Source: Rhodosporidiobolus odoratus
Lineage: Eukaryota; Basidiomycota; Microbotryomycetes; Sporidiobolales; Sporidiobolaceae
Assembly (NCBI GenBank): GCA_034387635.1
Contig: JAOANU010000019.1
Span: 186,001 to 250,000, forward strand
DNA length: 64,000 nt
Reading direction: 5' to 3'
Shown here: piece by piece, positions 34,208 through 44,891 of the stretch
How positions within the stretch are numbered: position 1 is the first letter of the stretch
How the letters are laid out: each line of letters begins with the position of its first letter
Program-made: the position numbers and the translations under genes
Notes under the pieces: model-generated
What the model saw: the letters and a program-made list of their open reading frames with translations, nothing else
Told to the model about the DNA's origin: nothing
Database searches by the model: none

Positions 34208-34725
34208 CCTCTGAACAAGACGAACCCGCTTACCACTCCATGGTTTGAACCCGCAACACTGGGCGAATGAGAGTAGAGCACGTGCGAAGCTGAGAAGGCC
34301 ACTCAGCTGCGCATCTCGTCGAGCCTCGAAAAACAGAACAAAAAGCTTATCCCCGCTCAACCTACTGACTCCGGACTCATCGTCCTCCCCGCTCAGCGCC
34401 CCCCTTCTGCCTCACCTTCCTTACTCTCCAGCGACTTCCCCAATTTATCCGCGAGCACCATCTCCCAGATCCCCTCCCCCTCCGTCGCATCCCCCTTGCG
34501 ACCGCTTTAGTCGAAAGCGGTAGTATGCCTATCTCCTGCGCCCTCGTCAGTCAGTCGGATACCTTGTCTCAGGGGGGAGGGGGGAGGCAGACCAATGCTA
34601 CAGGGAAAGGGAAGGACGAGAAGAAACGCCAATGCACGACCAAGGTTTCGATTCGACCTCTTTCTTCATGAGATTGTGGAAGCACGTCACTCAACCGTCC
34701 CCTCAATGTAGGGCCACGACGTTCT
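34208..34725. other. Intergenic region after SWD2
   Basis: About 520 bases, convergent with the HD-domain gene. C/T-rich in the middle (34380-34510). A B-box-like GGTTCAAACC on the minus strand at about 34240 does not form a tRNA T-arm. No gene seen. Confidence 0.4.
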
Positions 34726-35540
34726 TCACCGTTCGGGGGTGCAGCCACTTGGAGAATTGGTAGATATGGTCGTCTGCTTGGCGATCGATTCGGCAATGGG
34801 CAGAAGGGGGAAAGATCCACCTAGTCAGGCAGGACTGCAGAGAAGCCATGAAATCGAGCGAGAGGAGGAACGTACAGAGAATTTCCAGCTGTAACAATTG
34901 ACCCGTCACCGTAATCTCGGAAGAGATAAAGTCTGTATGGCGCCAGATGGGTTCGCAGACCGAATCAATGAGGTCTTTTTCACGTAATCCTGTTTGGAGG
35001 AGAAAGTCGCGAGCGAGTATGGCAGAGTGAAACTCGAAGCTGGTCTTTGTACTGCGGTGACAGGGAGGGAGAGACGGCGTCAGTGAGACTATCGCGAAGG
35101 AGGTGCAGAAAGGGAATCTCACGCGAAGAGTTCGGGAGGGATAGCGCCAAGGTCATGGAAGAGACAAGCAAGGTAGACCGCCTCCGGAGACCGAAGCGCC
35201 TTCCAGGCGGACAATTGCGAGAGCAGGATGGCCGTATCTGTATACGAGGAGACGTGTCACGTGAGAAGGTCACGAGAAAGTAACCAGAAAACGGCTGGTC
35301 AGTCTCGGTCAACCTTGAAGAGATGATAAGACCCCTGTTCTCGCGTGTCTGAAGGCTTGGAGGTTGAGGCTGAAGGGCCATAACGACTCGCCGCAGTCAA
35401 AGAAAAAAAAGCGACGCACCAAAGAAGAACGCCCTGCTCGAATGTCCCCAAACTTTCTCCTCCAGCTTGTCCTTCACACACTCTTACATCCTTCTTACCA
35501 CATCTGATGTGGGCACGAGGGCGAGCAACTCCTACGAGGT
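34726..35540 (-). pseudogene. HD-domain (cyanamide hydratase-like) gene interrupted by a stop codon
   Basis: Modelled minus-strand exons: about 35540-35420, 35237-35123, 35051-34876 and 34820-34726, with consistent phases. The HD-fold metal site is visible: VWGHSSRAFF (first His), YLACLFHDLGAIPP (HD pair), SFEFHSAILARDFLL and CEPIWRHTDF (later His/Asp), then GQLLQLEI. This pattern is that of fungal cyanamide hydratase/DDI2-like proteins. These hydrate cyanamide to urea, though many homologues have unknown substrates. Within the first conserved block the frame VPTSDVVRRM is followed by an in-frame TAA (35484-35486) and then continues as ECVKDKLEEKVWGHSSR. I could not find a splice that avoids it, nor a start between the stop and the HS motif. 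Likely a recently inactivated gene or a base error. Confidence 0.55.
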
Positions 35541-35969
35541 TAGGACTTCAGGGTCGTACGGACGCGTGAGAGAGAGAAGGGTGGTCGGGCGAGGGACTGG
35601 GGAGAGGCCGTGAGGGTAAGCATGGGGAGCGGACATAGAGTGAGTTGCGTGGGTGTTCAGAGAGAGGTGAGGTGAGTGAGCAAGAAACGGAGACGAAACC
35701 GCCAGACTGAGAAGGCCAGCAACAGAGCCCTCTCATGTCGCAGTCGACCAGGAAAAGAACAGAACGTTGAGCTGCGTGACGAATATAGTAGCGGTGACAA
35801 CGGGAGGAACAAGACAACTAGGAACACAAAGAGGCTGCGACAGAATCTACAGCTCGAGTCGAAGAAAATGCCAGGACGATCCTTAGAAGGTTGGGATGCT
35901 ACGGAGAGGGAGGGGAAGTCAGTGTGATGACAGATTCAAAAGAATAGGGATCAGGGGTTAGGAGGCTTA
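35541..35969. other. Intergenic region between the HD gene and VMA6
   Basis: About 430 bases, downstream of VMA6 and upstream of the HD gene (both minus strand). No additional gene seen. Confidence 0.35.
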
Positions 35970-37462
35970 CTAGTCACTGGAGGTGGCCAAGCAAGATGGG
36001 CAGAAGGCGCGAGAGGGGAAAGGCAAGAGAGAGGAACGCGGTCAGCCTCGCTCTTCCCATTGACCTCGGAACTCGTGAGAAACGACGAGAGGAAAGCGCA
36101 GAATGAACGAAACGTACTTGATCCGATCCTTGGCCGATTGAGCAATACACTCCGCAATCCAAGTCAAACTCCTGATCTCCTGCTCCTTCAACTTGAAAAA
36201 GCTGTAAAACACCCCGAGTTGGAACTGCTGCAGAAACGCCATCTTGTTGAGATGTACCTCATGTTGGAAGAAGTGATCTTCGAGGCTGGCCGCTGCGCCG
36301 CCGGGACCTTCGTTGCCACCGCTCCCTCCATTGTTGGAAGAGTCGAGGAAAGAGCGGTATTCGACTACGGGGTCAATGACGGCTTTGACTTGATCAACGT
36401 CGTCTGCGCGGGCGAGAGCCATGGTTCCTTCAGGGTAGAGACGACCGAGACGGGGGAAGAGCTTGGAACGTTGGTCTTTCGAGAGGGAGGTGCCGAACGA
36501 GTTGATGGTGATGTTGAGACTTCGGCGGTCGGCTTCGAAGGAGAGAATGGGAGACATGACGTCGGAAGTTGGGGAACCGAGGGAGAGGACGAAGGAGTGG
36601 AAATCTTCGAGGTAGGACTTGTAGAGCTGCGGGGAGAGCGTTAGATGAGACGGATCGATGCGGCATGGCAGGAAGTGACAGGTGCGCACAGTATTGCGGA
36701 TGATCTCAATGTTGAGTTCATCGAGGTCTTGTGCTGACAGGCAATCGCGGAAGTAGGGTGCTAGGCGGGGATAAAAAAGTCAATTTGTCAGGACGCAGCG
36801 AGAGCGCGGGATTGAATGCAGATAACCCAGCGAGACGTACCTAGAGGCGTTTCGACGAGCACTGTGCTATACAGCTCTTCTACGTTGGTTGCCACGCACA
36901 ATGCCGGCATCGTCTCGAATGTTCCCAAGGGATGACACCGTTCGAGCAGGTCGTGAGTATCGCGCTCATGCAGTGTTCCAGAAATGAGAAGTACGACGTT
37001 GTCGATCATGTATGCATAGCTGTAGGACGCAGGCAATTGTTCAAGTTGCAGACCTAAAATGGTAGGAATGGTAAGACGGGATGGAGGGAGAGTTGACGTA
37101 CGTCATGTACTCGAGGAACTTGCGCAGGTCACCGGTTGCGTTACTCCGGATGTAGTTGAACTCGTCCACCAGCTTTTGCGTTGCCTTTTCCGCAATGGTG
37201 CTAGTCGAGATGGGAGGGGTCTCGTTTGCGAGGAAGTTGCCATAGTCGGTCGCGGTGAGTTGCATGCGGAAGTCTACAGGGAGAGATCTCAGTGAGCGGA
37301 AGGCTGAGGGACACGCAGGGCATGAGGAGGAGACTTACCATCGAGAGTTTCGCACTGGGTCAAGTTGCTGTACTGCCCCTGCGTCAACAGTCCAGCCTTG
37401 AAGCCTCGTACAACCCCCTCAAGGTAACCAGAGTGCGAATTGAAGTAGAGGGCTTCGGTCAT
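35970..37462 (-). CDS. VMA6: V-type H+-ATPase V0 subunit d
   Basis: Six exons on the minus strand: 37462-37339, 37273-37102, 37019-36841, 36760-36690, 36626-36118 and a 7-nt terminal exon 35976-35970 (353 aa, the usual family length). Signatures: [80 protein letters not shown], and ending [17 protein letters not shown]. Subunit d caps the membrane c-ring and couples the V1 central stalk to the rotor, so the pump can acidify the vacuole and Golgi. Cys residues conserved in the family are present. The final exon adds only two codons and the stop (IND). The splice is canonical and gives the right length, but a different last exon is possible. Confidence 0.93.
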
Positions 37463-38289
37463 GTTGGGCGGTTAAGGTAGGAAGGGTGAGGGTGCGGCGA
37501 GGTGAAAGTGGGGGAGCGGGCGGTAAGGTCTGTGTAAGGCAGGAAAGGAAGCGAGTCAGCGAGACTGGCTATAGGACGCAGCGTACGCTATTGCGCGTGC
37601 GATCCACCTCTTGCCCCCAGTCCGGTCGACGTGTGGACCCCTCTCATCTATTCCCCCTCCCGACCATCCGACCTCCCTCCCTTTTCGCAGCCATTCCGGG
37701 CCTAGCGAGCGACTCAGCCCGACTCTGATACATCTGTTGTCGAGCGGGTTGCTGGCCGGGTTGCTTACCTTGTTGTTACCGTGGTGAGGAGTGGTAGATG
37801 ACGAGGAGAGGTGGAAGCGGCGACGGACCAGTGGGGACTGGCAAAGGTGTCGGTAGGGAACCCGTAGATAGCAAGTAGGCCTGAGAGTGTCTTGTATCCC
37901 AACCAAGCCAAGTGATGAAGAGCGAGAGCGGGTCCTCTCGTTTCCCCTCCTCTTCAACATCTTGAATAACTTCCTCTTCTCCTCCTGCAGAATCCAGCTC
38001 GTCAAGTGACACACACGACCCGTAGGAACTGTCGGGTCCATACGCGCGTCCTACTCCCCTTTAGTTCCGCCCCTTATCGCTGAACTCCAGCTTCTATCCC
38101 CCGCAGAAGTTCCCGAGCCACCACAGCCCGCCAAGTACCCGATACAGCTGCCTGTCTACCGCTCAGCTGTCTTGAGCACCTACCGTCGCGCCAACGTCCT
38201 CTGTCCAGCTTCCCGAACAAGGCAACGCCTTTTTTCACCTTCCCCCGCAACTTTCTTTCCTCTGTCAACCAAAACCAGCCTCACCTAGC
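37463..38289. promoter_or_regulatory. Divergent intergenic region, VMA6 / rhodanese-phosphatase gene
   Basis: About 830 bp between opposite start codons, C/T-rich toward the right-hand gene. No intact gene or repeat recognised; expected to contain two separate promoters and 5' leaders. Confidence 0.4.
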
Positions 38290-39319
38290 GTGCTGCAGCC
38301 ACCCGCTCGCTGTTCAACCCTGGCTTCTGCTCCACGCCTTCTCTCCACCTTTTCCTCCCCAAGTTTCGCCTTCTCCACCGCACTCCGCCAACGCTTGACT
38401 CCAACCATGCTCTCCTACAAATACATCTCTCACTCTGACCTCGCGCCTCTCATTTCGTCTGGATCCATCGCTAGAGGAGAGGTCGCAGTAGTGGACTGCC
38501 GAGATGAGGACTATGAGGGCGGCAACATGTCCGTCTTTCTCTTCCTCCCCTCGCCATTCTTTCACAATCGGACTCACCACGTTGACGCACCAGCCCTGGC
38601 GCAATTCACGCTCCATCTGAGCAGCGTACCGAACAGAGTGTCCAAGAGCTGGTGACAAGGTTGCGAGGGGGTACGTCTTGGACTCTTCGGCGCCCTGAAA
38701 ACCCAGCCTGACAAACTCCTTTCTGCAGTCCCGAGAGTCGTGTTCCATTGCTCTCTCAGCCGTGAGTCTTACTCTGTAGCTCTCTATATCTCCTTTGAGG
38801 GCATCCCCGATCTTGATCCCTTCTTTCTTCACTTGATCCGCGATGGTTCTTTGCAGAGGTTCGCGGACCAAAAACTGCTCGCATCTACGCCGAGGCTGCT
38901 GCTGCCGCTATGTCTTCTTCCTCTACTCCGTCCTCTCGACCTCTATCATCCGACGTCCCTGCGCCGTCGGCCACGACAACCGACCCCATCTCAGCGGAAG
39001 TGGCCCGGAATTTCTCTCCGAATCCGTTTGGCGCCTCTGGGTCGTCGCAGTCTAGTCAATCGTATAATGGACAGGGAGAGAGCAAGGTTGAGCAGGAAGT
39101 CTTGGTGCTCAGGGATGGATTCAAGAATTGGCAAGGCCTTTATAGGGTGCGTGCTGTTTCTCGTGATACCCAGTTATTGCCGCGCTCCGCTTACTTCCGG
39201 TGCGCATACTGACCCTCTCTTGGCAGAATGATCCGCTTCTTGTCGAGAACTTTGACTCGCGGCATTGGCAAAGTTACCCGAGTAGTCAGTACACCGGGAG
39301 TGGGTCGCAATGGTTCTAA
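38290..39319 (+). CDS. Cdc25/rhodanese-like phosphatase (Ibp1/Arr2/Ych1 type)
   Basis: Five exons: 38290-38528, 38594-38670, 38729-38761, 38857-39146 and 39227-39319 (243 aa). The rhodanese fold starts YISHSDLAPLISSG, VAVVDCRDEDYEGGNIPGAI. The active-site loop is VVFHCSLSQVRGPKTARIYA, the H-C-x5-R phosphate-binding loop with the RGPK extension typical of fission-yeast Ibp1 and the arsenate reductases Arr2/Ych1. The catalytic Cys lies in a 33-nt exon. After a Ser/Pro/Thr-rich insert comes VLRDGFKNWQGLY, the usual last helix. Likely a phosphotyrosine phosphatase or arsenate reductase. If translation starts at the first Met, the leader (MLQPPARCSTLASAPRLLST) looks like a mitochondrial presequence; the Met at 38407 gives a cytosolic/nuclear form. 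Confidence 0.85.
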
Positions 39320-39805
39320 GTGTGAAACATGCAGACTCCGACCCCCTACCACTCGGTACTGCAAGAGCTTGGTGCGCGAAACAGTGCGCGGCGGGATGCA
39401 CTCGCATCCTCGAACGACAGAACGTTTCAAGACGACTTCTCCTAGATGACCTTCTCAACCGCGATCTCCTATGTTCCGCACCGACGGCCGGCGCCGACAC
39501 TTCCACTCTACACAGTCAACCCGTTCTTGATGTAGCAACCTGTCGAGGAGGCAAGCCATACTCGTCGAACCACCCTTTCCTCCTGTTCAGTCAGCCAGTC
39601 CCGCTCGAAATATCTTTCCTGTTTAACTGATCCGCTACCTCGCCCCTTCAGCTGCTAGGCGCGCCTTACCACGATTTAAACTCGCGATTGGGACTGGCGG
39701 ACGTAGCAGCGAGCCCGCCTCAACTACTTACTTGTACCTAATCATTGCTCTGGCCGCCCTTTTTCTTCTCATCTTCCCTCACCCGCCCAAGCACCCTCGG
39801 ACAAC

Positions 39806-40854
39806 ATGCCGGCATACGTCTGTCCGTTCCCGACTTTCTCCATCGCGAGCCCCAAGCGATCAAGCGTTGCTCGCACCGATAACGTCTTCTTGCGCGAGAA
39901 CGAGGAGGACACGGGCGGTATACTCGATTTGGCAGCCTTTATGGCGGGGGAGGACGTTTACCAGGGCGGCGGTCAGTTCACTCGTCTCCCTCATCCTTCA
40001 CATGGTCGCCGACCTGACGTCGGAATTTGTGAACAATAGACGGCAAAGGCATCTTCTTCGGGTCGACCACGATCAAGAAAAACATCGACCTACCTTTCCA
40101 AGCCCGTCCCGGTCGGAACAAGCGTACACCTCCCTTGGCTCCTTGTACATCATCAGCGGCGAACAGCACCGCCCCCTTTTCATGCCTTCGCCGCAACAGC
40201 TTCAAAAAGGCCCTCTTCGGCCGGCGTAAAGACGCTCGCCGTCGCGCCGTCGCCCGACCCGACTTACTCATCGACCGAGCGAACCAACTAGCTCCTACTC
40301 CACCGACTGCTCCGCCTAGATCTCGTGCTTCGTCTATCCGAAACGGCTCGACTGGGACCGCGCCTTCGGTCGTCTTTTGCCCCAAATCGAAACCATCTTC
40401 CCAAATCTCTACTGCGACTTCAACAATGTCGTTGTCGACCTTATCGAGCGATCTCACCTCTGCTACCTCTCCGAATCGGCACTGTCCGCACGGCCACGCC
40501 GCAGGTGGCAGTCGACGCAGTTCTCTCACTTTCTCTTCCGTCTTCCCCTCTCGACGTAATACTCGGCCTTTGCCTTCTTCTTCGGATCAATCGGACGAAG
40601 ATGAGATGATGAACCCGACCGCCTTCCTTCGGACCACTGAACCACCGTCTCCATCGCGGTTGTCGGCGTCGGCGAGGAGGAAAAGTGAGACGAAGTGTAC
40701 TTGCGACGGCAGTCAGGTCAGGGTGGATGTTGGAGTGGACGAAGTGAGGATTGAGGAGGTTAGGATTGAACAGGCTAGACGGGTCAGTGTTGAGAGGGTG
40801 TTTGACGTGTTGCCTAGGATCATTGGGGGTGGAGGGGAAGGGTTGGCGTTGTGA
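39806..40854 (+). CDS. Unrecognised Ser/Arg-rich protein
   Basis: Two exons, 39806-39971 and 40040-40854 (326 aa), joined in frame by a canonical 68-nt intron. N-terminal block: ENEEDTGGILDLAAFMAGED, then DGKGIFFGSTTIKKNIDLPF. The rest is basic, Ser/Thr/Pro-rich and probably disordered, with a small Cys/His stretch (RHCPHGHAAGG) and an acidic/Val-rich end (VDVGVDEVRIEEVRIEQ). The ordered parts, the clean splice and the C/T-rich upstream sequence support a real gene. I do not recognise the family and see no targeting signal or membrane segment. Confidence 0.6.
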
Positions 40855-41232
40855 GCGTGGCCGCGGTGACTTTGCTTGTTCGTCGGCAGGAAGGAAGGAC
40901 CAGGTAGCTAATTGAGTATACTATGAGCAGTATCTTGTTGTCAAAGTATGATCTCTCTCCTGATTTCGTGCTGCCCTCGATGAGAGTGAGTCAACACTGG
41001 GAGACTGATATGACAGAGAACGTCGTCGGGCACAACAACGCGGATAATGCAAAGCGACGAAGATTCACAACGAGAAGTAATGAAAGACAGCCGGTGACCG
41101 AGTCTTAATCGACAGTGGAGTATGATATTAGGTAGGAAGGCAAGTCATGAGGAGTCGTTTCTCTGCGGGACCCGGAAAAAGTCAACTTCGGAGCTAAAGT
41201 CAGAGTGAAAGAATTGATGCGCACCTCGACGG
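40855..41232. other. Convergent 3' intergenic region
   Basis: About 380 bases between two stop codons on opposite strands. Nothing beyond probable 3' untranslated regions was seen. Confidence 0.4.
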
Positions 41233-42550
41233 TCAAGCCGATCGAGCTCCCTGTTTACGATTCGGTTGGTGGCAAGCGTGGGCGTGGGCAAACCACGGCA
41301 TACGAGATACGACGGTTGTGTCGGGGCGAGTGATCTCGAAAGCTTTCCACTGTGCAGGTCGAAGGGAGGCGAGGCATCAGTCAATGATTATATAGCAATG
41401 AGATGCGGGAAAAGATTGCGCACCTCGTGGCAATGGTCACAGAGACCTTCGACGCCGGCATCCGCGTCTTCACCCGGAGTAGCGTAGCGAAGCTCCGCAG
41501 GAGAGTCGAAGGGACGCTGTGGATAAAGTGTGAGTCAGTTGCATTCCAGGGCAAACGAAGAGTCAAGAACAAGAGACGTACCCCGGTACGTGAAGAGACG
41601 CCATGTATGAAGGTCATATGGAACCAGTAGCTCGCATCCTTCAACTTGAACCAGCTCCTTGGGCTCCGAGCCGCCTCACCACCGCGGACATCCTCAGAAG
41701 GAGTAGCTACCTCGGCTTCCCCGCATGCTGAGCACCATCCCTCTTTCATCTGACCCTTACCTCGCACCCATTCTGGTGTGAACATGTCGCCTGCCCAGCG
41801 AAGGCGTTGTCGGTAGGGCTGAGGAGCTTCAACAACCTCGGTACATAGACTAGTCGCTGCGTCCTGGGCGAGCTCAGTCGATGCGAGAGACAGTCGCGAG
41901 GGAGAAGAGAGAGGAGGGGAAGGGCGAAGCGAGTACGGGTGATCTGGGAGCGCACCGGTGGAAGCGAATGACCGAGTCGGCGAGGCGAGGGGTTCAGTGG
42001 TGGGAAAGTAGGCGACGATCGAATCGGAGAGGGTGCGCAGCGGTACTGCCGGCGAGGAACCTCTGGTGCGAAGAGGAAAGACCGGAGTGGAAGGAGAGGA
42101 AGGAAGGCCGGAATGCTTGAGAGACCGATTGATGCTTCTGCGTTCGAAGCGAGGTTTCGAGACGGTGCGCGGAATCAGGAGTGTAGGCGCGGATGTACCG
42201 GCGTCGGACCTGAACTCATTTGCGTCTTGCAGTGCCGCCGCGGTGGCGTGCACGTCTTGATCCTCTTCGACCGCGACGATTTGACCCATCACAGCTCGCG
42301 GGCAGGCATCGTCGGTACCAGACAGCGAGGAACCATCGTGAGAGGTCGCCGCCGTTAGGCAGGAGAAACCACCGATGCTGTCCCGGTTCGACGCCCAAAA
42401 CCTGTCGTTGGACGTACCGCTGAAGACGGACGAGGCCACTGACGCGGACCGAGCGAAGCAGGGTCGACGAGAGGAAAGAGAAGACGAGTCTGTTGGGTCG
42501 CGGGCAGGACCTTCGACATGGTAGGAAAAGGCGATGGGCGAGGAAGACAT
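41233..42550 (-). CDS. DUF4451 / Rua1-C-terminal-domain protein (putative transcription regulator)
   Basis: Three exons on the minus strand: 42550-41582, 41516-41424 and 41349-41233 (392 aa). The N-terminal about 240 residues are Ser/Pro-rich and probably disordered. The C-terminal domain has the DUF4451 order: FTPEWVRGKGQMKEGWCSAC, SWFKLKDASYWFHMTFIHGV, GRPFDSPAEL, then EGLCDHCHEWKAF and MPWFAHAHACH. The Cys pairs and His residues could bind zinc. The domain is named from the Ustilago regulator Rua1, which controls ustilagic acid synthesis. Splicing restores the domain exactly, while the unspliced frame loses it. Function as a DNA-binding regulator is inferred. No typical C2H2 finger is seen upstream, unlike Rua1 itself. 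Confidence 0.75.
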
Positions 42551-43683
42551 GCTGAAAAGCTGAGGTAGATGAAAGGGTGTGGACGGTATGGAAGACGACT
42601 GCCGTTAGTCAACTACGCGTCGCCAGATAGGATCAGCAACTGGATTATGAGAGGTACATGAAGGAGGGGCTCACCGATAAGGAGGCCAAGTCGGGTGAAA
42701 AAGCAATGTCGGCGAAAGCGGATAGTCGTGGCGACGCGCAAGGACAGCTTGATATCGACTTCTGTGCGGTCGCAGGTGCTGCTATCACGTGGTTATACCG
42801 TGGCGTGCCAGGCGACTTCAGGCGGAGGAGGCGTAAGGGTGGAAAGGGTGCCGCGAGGGATGCAAGGGGGTGCAGATGAGGGGGGGACGTGGGAGACGCG
42901 CAGGACACGCTGCAAGAGGGCAGTCTCTGAGGTAAATAGAGAGGACAGACAAGTATAGGTACAACGGAGTGCAAAGAGGTTTGCGACGGTGGGAGTCCCA
43001 TCGGGTACATTTCGCTACCGGGTCGGGAAGAACCGACCCAATTTCAATCCGCTCATTTCCCCCTGGACCCGGAGCCGGACAGGCTGACCTTCCTCACCTC
43101 GCGCGCACAGCAGGCCTCGAACGCCCGTTGCCCAGCCACGGTGATGATTGAGAGCTTGTATCTCGGCGTTCGATCACGGAAGAGGATTCCTGCAACACTC
43201 AACCCGGCCTGCGCAAGGAGTTACAGCGCAGCAATGTTCGTCAGTAGAGTGTTCATTACAACTCAATGTTGATCCAAAGCTCCTGCCGACCACGGATCCT
43301 CCGCACGCTCGAGTGAGTCACTCTTCCCTTTCTGACTCACCACAGACGGAGCTCAGAGCTGACAAGGGTGAACGTTTACGAATAGGTGCTAGCGCCACTG
43401 GTGAGTTAGGGTGTTTCAGTACGCGAGCGATGGACTGGGTTGGTGCATAGGTTCTCTTTCCCTGGATGGCACAAGGTTGCTATTCCCGTAGTCAGCGTAG
43501 CACGGGGACGTAAGGTGATTGCAACGCCGATAGCCAGAAAGAGGAAGCAAAACGCACTACAGATACCGTCAGCTGCTCGCTGTCCTGATAGTGAGGCCAG
43601 GCAGCGTCGTTTGCGTCGTTTGCGTCAATGATTCCTTCAATGGTAGCTCTCGCTCTGCCACTGTCGCTTCGCTACTTCGCTCG
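42551..43683. other. Divergent intergenic region, DUF4451 gene / CAB5
   Basis: About 1.13 kb of sequence with only short overlapping frames and no recognised motif. Probably promoters of the flanking genes. Confidence 0.35.
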
Positions 43684-44716
43684 ATGCTTGGTGAGAAACC
43701 TTATCTCTGCCAGTCAAGCTTCCACTGACCCGCCTATACATCCGCCAGTCGTCGGTCTCACCGGGGGAATTGCCTCTGGTGCGTCTCCTCCTTCCCCACT
43801 TTCCCCTCACGAGACCAAACTCATTTGCGCCATGCTCGCATGCACAGGCAAGTCGACCGTCACAACTCTCCTCAAAGAGCACAGTGTACCCGTCATCGAC
43901 CTCGACATCCTCGCTCGCGTCGCTGTTGAACCCGACTCGTATGGTCTCTCCGCTCTCGTCGCGCACTTTGGACAGCGCATCTTACGCGATGATGGCACAC
44001 TAAATCGCGAAGTGCTGGGTGGGATCGTTTTCAATGACGAGAAGGAGAGGAAGGTGCTCAACTCGATTGTGCATCCCGCTGTCCGGCGACTATTGGCTTG
44101 GGAGCTGGTCAAGGCGTGGCTTAGGGGAGAGAGGCTGTGTGTGGTAGATGCACCGTTACTGATAGAGGCAGGGCTGTGGCGCTTCTGCGGGTCCATAGTA
44201 GTCGTCTATTGGTGAGCCTCCTGCTTCCCTCTTCCTTTTTCTCCTCCGCGCCTCCCGCTTCAGTCTCGGTCTCGTTCCTTCTCCGCCTCTCCCCTCTCAC
44301 AGTCAGATAGCACCACTGACCTTCTTGCCCACTTCAGCTCCGAAATCCTACAACTGCAACGTCTCCGCTCTCGCAACAACCTGTCCCTCGCCGACGCTCA
44401 ATCCCGCCTCTCTTCCCAATCCCCCCTCTCCTCAAAACTTACCTACGCCGACTACGTCATCGACAACTCGGGTCCTCTGAACGACTTGAACGCTCAAGTG
44501 GACCGTGTAGTGAATAAGCTAAGAGCAAGAGCGGGCTGGAGTTGGGTGCTGAGCTGGCTGGTACCGCCAGTTGGGGTTTTCCGTGGCTTGCTCAGGATAG
44601 GGTGGAGATTGTGGATCAAGGGAGTAGGGAAGGACAAGCGGAAACGGACCCGTGGCGAGGGAAAGAAGAAGCCGGAGGAGATCGAGTTGCAATTAAGGAT
44701 AAAGAGGGATTCTTAG
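43684..44716 (+). CDS. CAB5: Dephospho-CoA kinase
   Basis: Four exons: 43684-43690 (7 nt), 43749-43778, 43848-44211 and 44338-44716 (259 aa). Splicing the 7-nt first exon gives MLVVGLTGGIASGKSTVTTL, the exact expected N-terminus with the Walker A P-loop; reading through would instead add about 40 unconserved residues. Further motifs: VIDLDILARVAVEP, IVHPAVRRLLAWEL, VDAPLLIEAGLWRF, and ADYVIDNSGPLNDLNAQVD. The enzyme phosphorylates dephospho-CoA at the 3'-ribose hydroxyl with ATP, the last step of CoA synthesis. The C-terminus holds a hydrophobic segment (WSWVLSWLVPPVGVFRGLL) followed by a basic tail, consistent with membrane attachment reported for fungal and animal relatives. Confidence 0.93.
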
Positions 44717-44891
44717 TAGTAGGCTAGTCTTTCGCCTTTCTGGCTCTTCTGTTGTATCACTTCCACACTGTAGCCCTCTGTCCTTGTCGTACACGCAAAC
44801 AATCGCTACATGCACACATACCGCTTTAAAAATGCTACAAGGGGGAAGAGAAGGAAGAGACCAGCTCCAACCTGATCACAACTGCTCAGAC

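Noticed and set aside
34230..34330. A B-box-like GGTTCAAACC and an A-box-like element on the minus strand, suggesting a tRNA
   Set aside because: The bases flanking the putative T-loop do not pair and no acceptor stem or anticodon arm forms.
42645..43010. A 121-codon minus-strand frame between the DUF4451 gene and CAB5
   Set aside because: Ser/Pro/Leu-biased composition with no motif or splice support.
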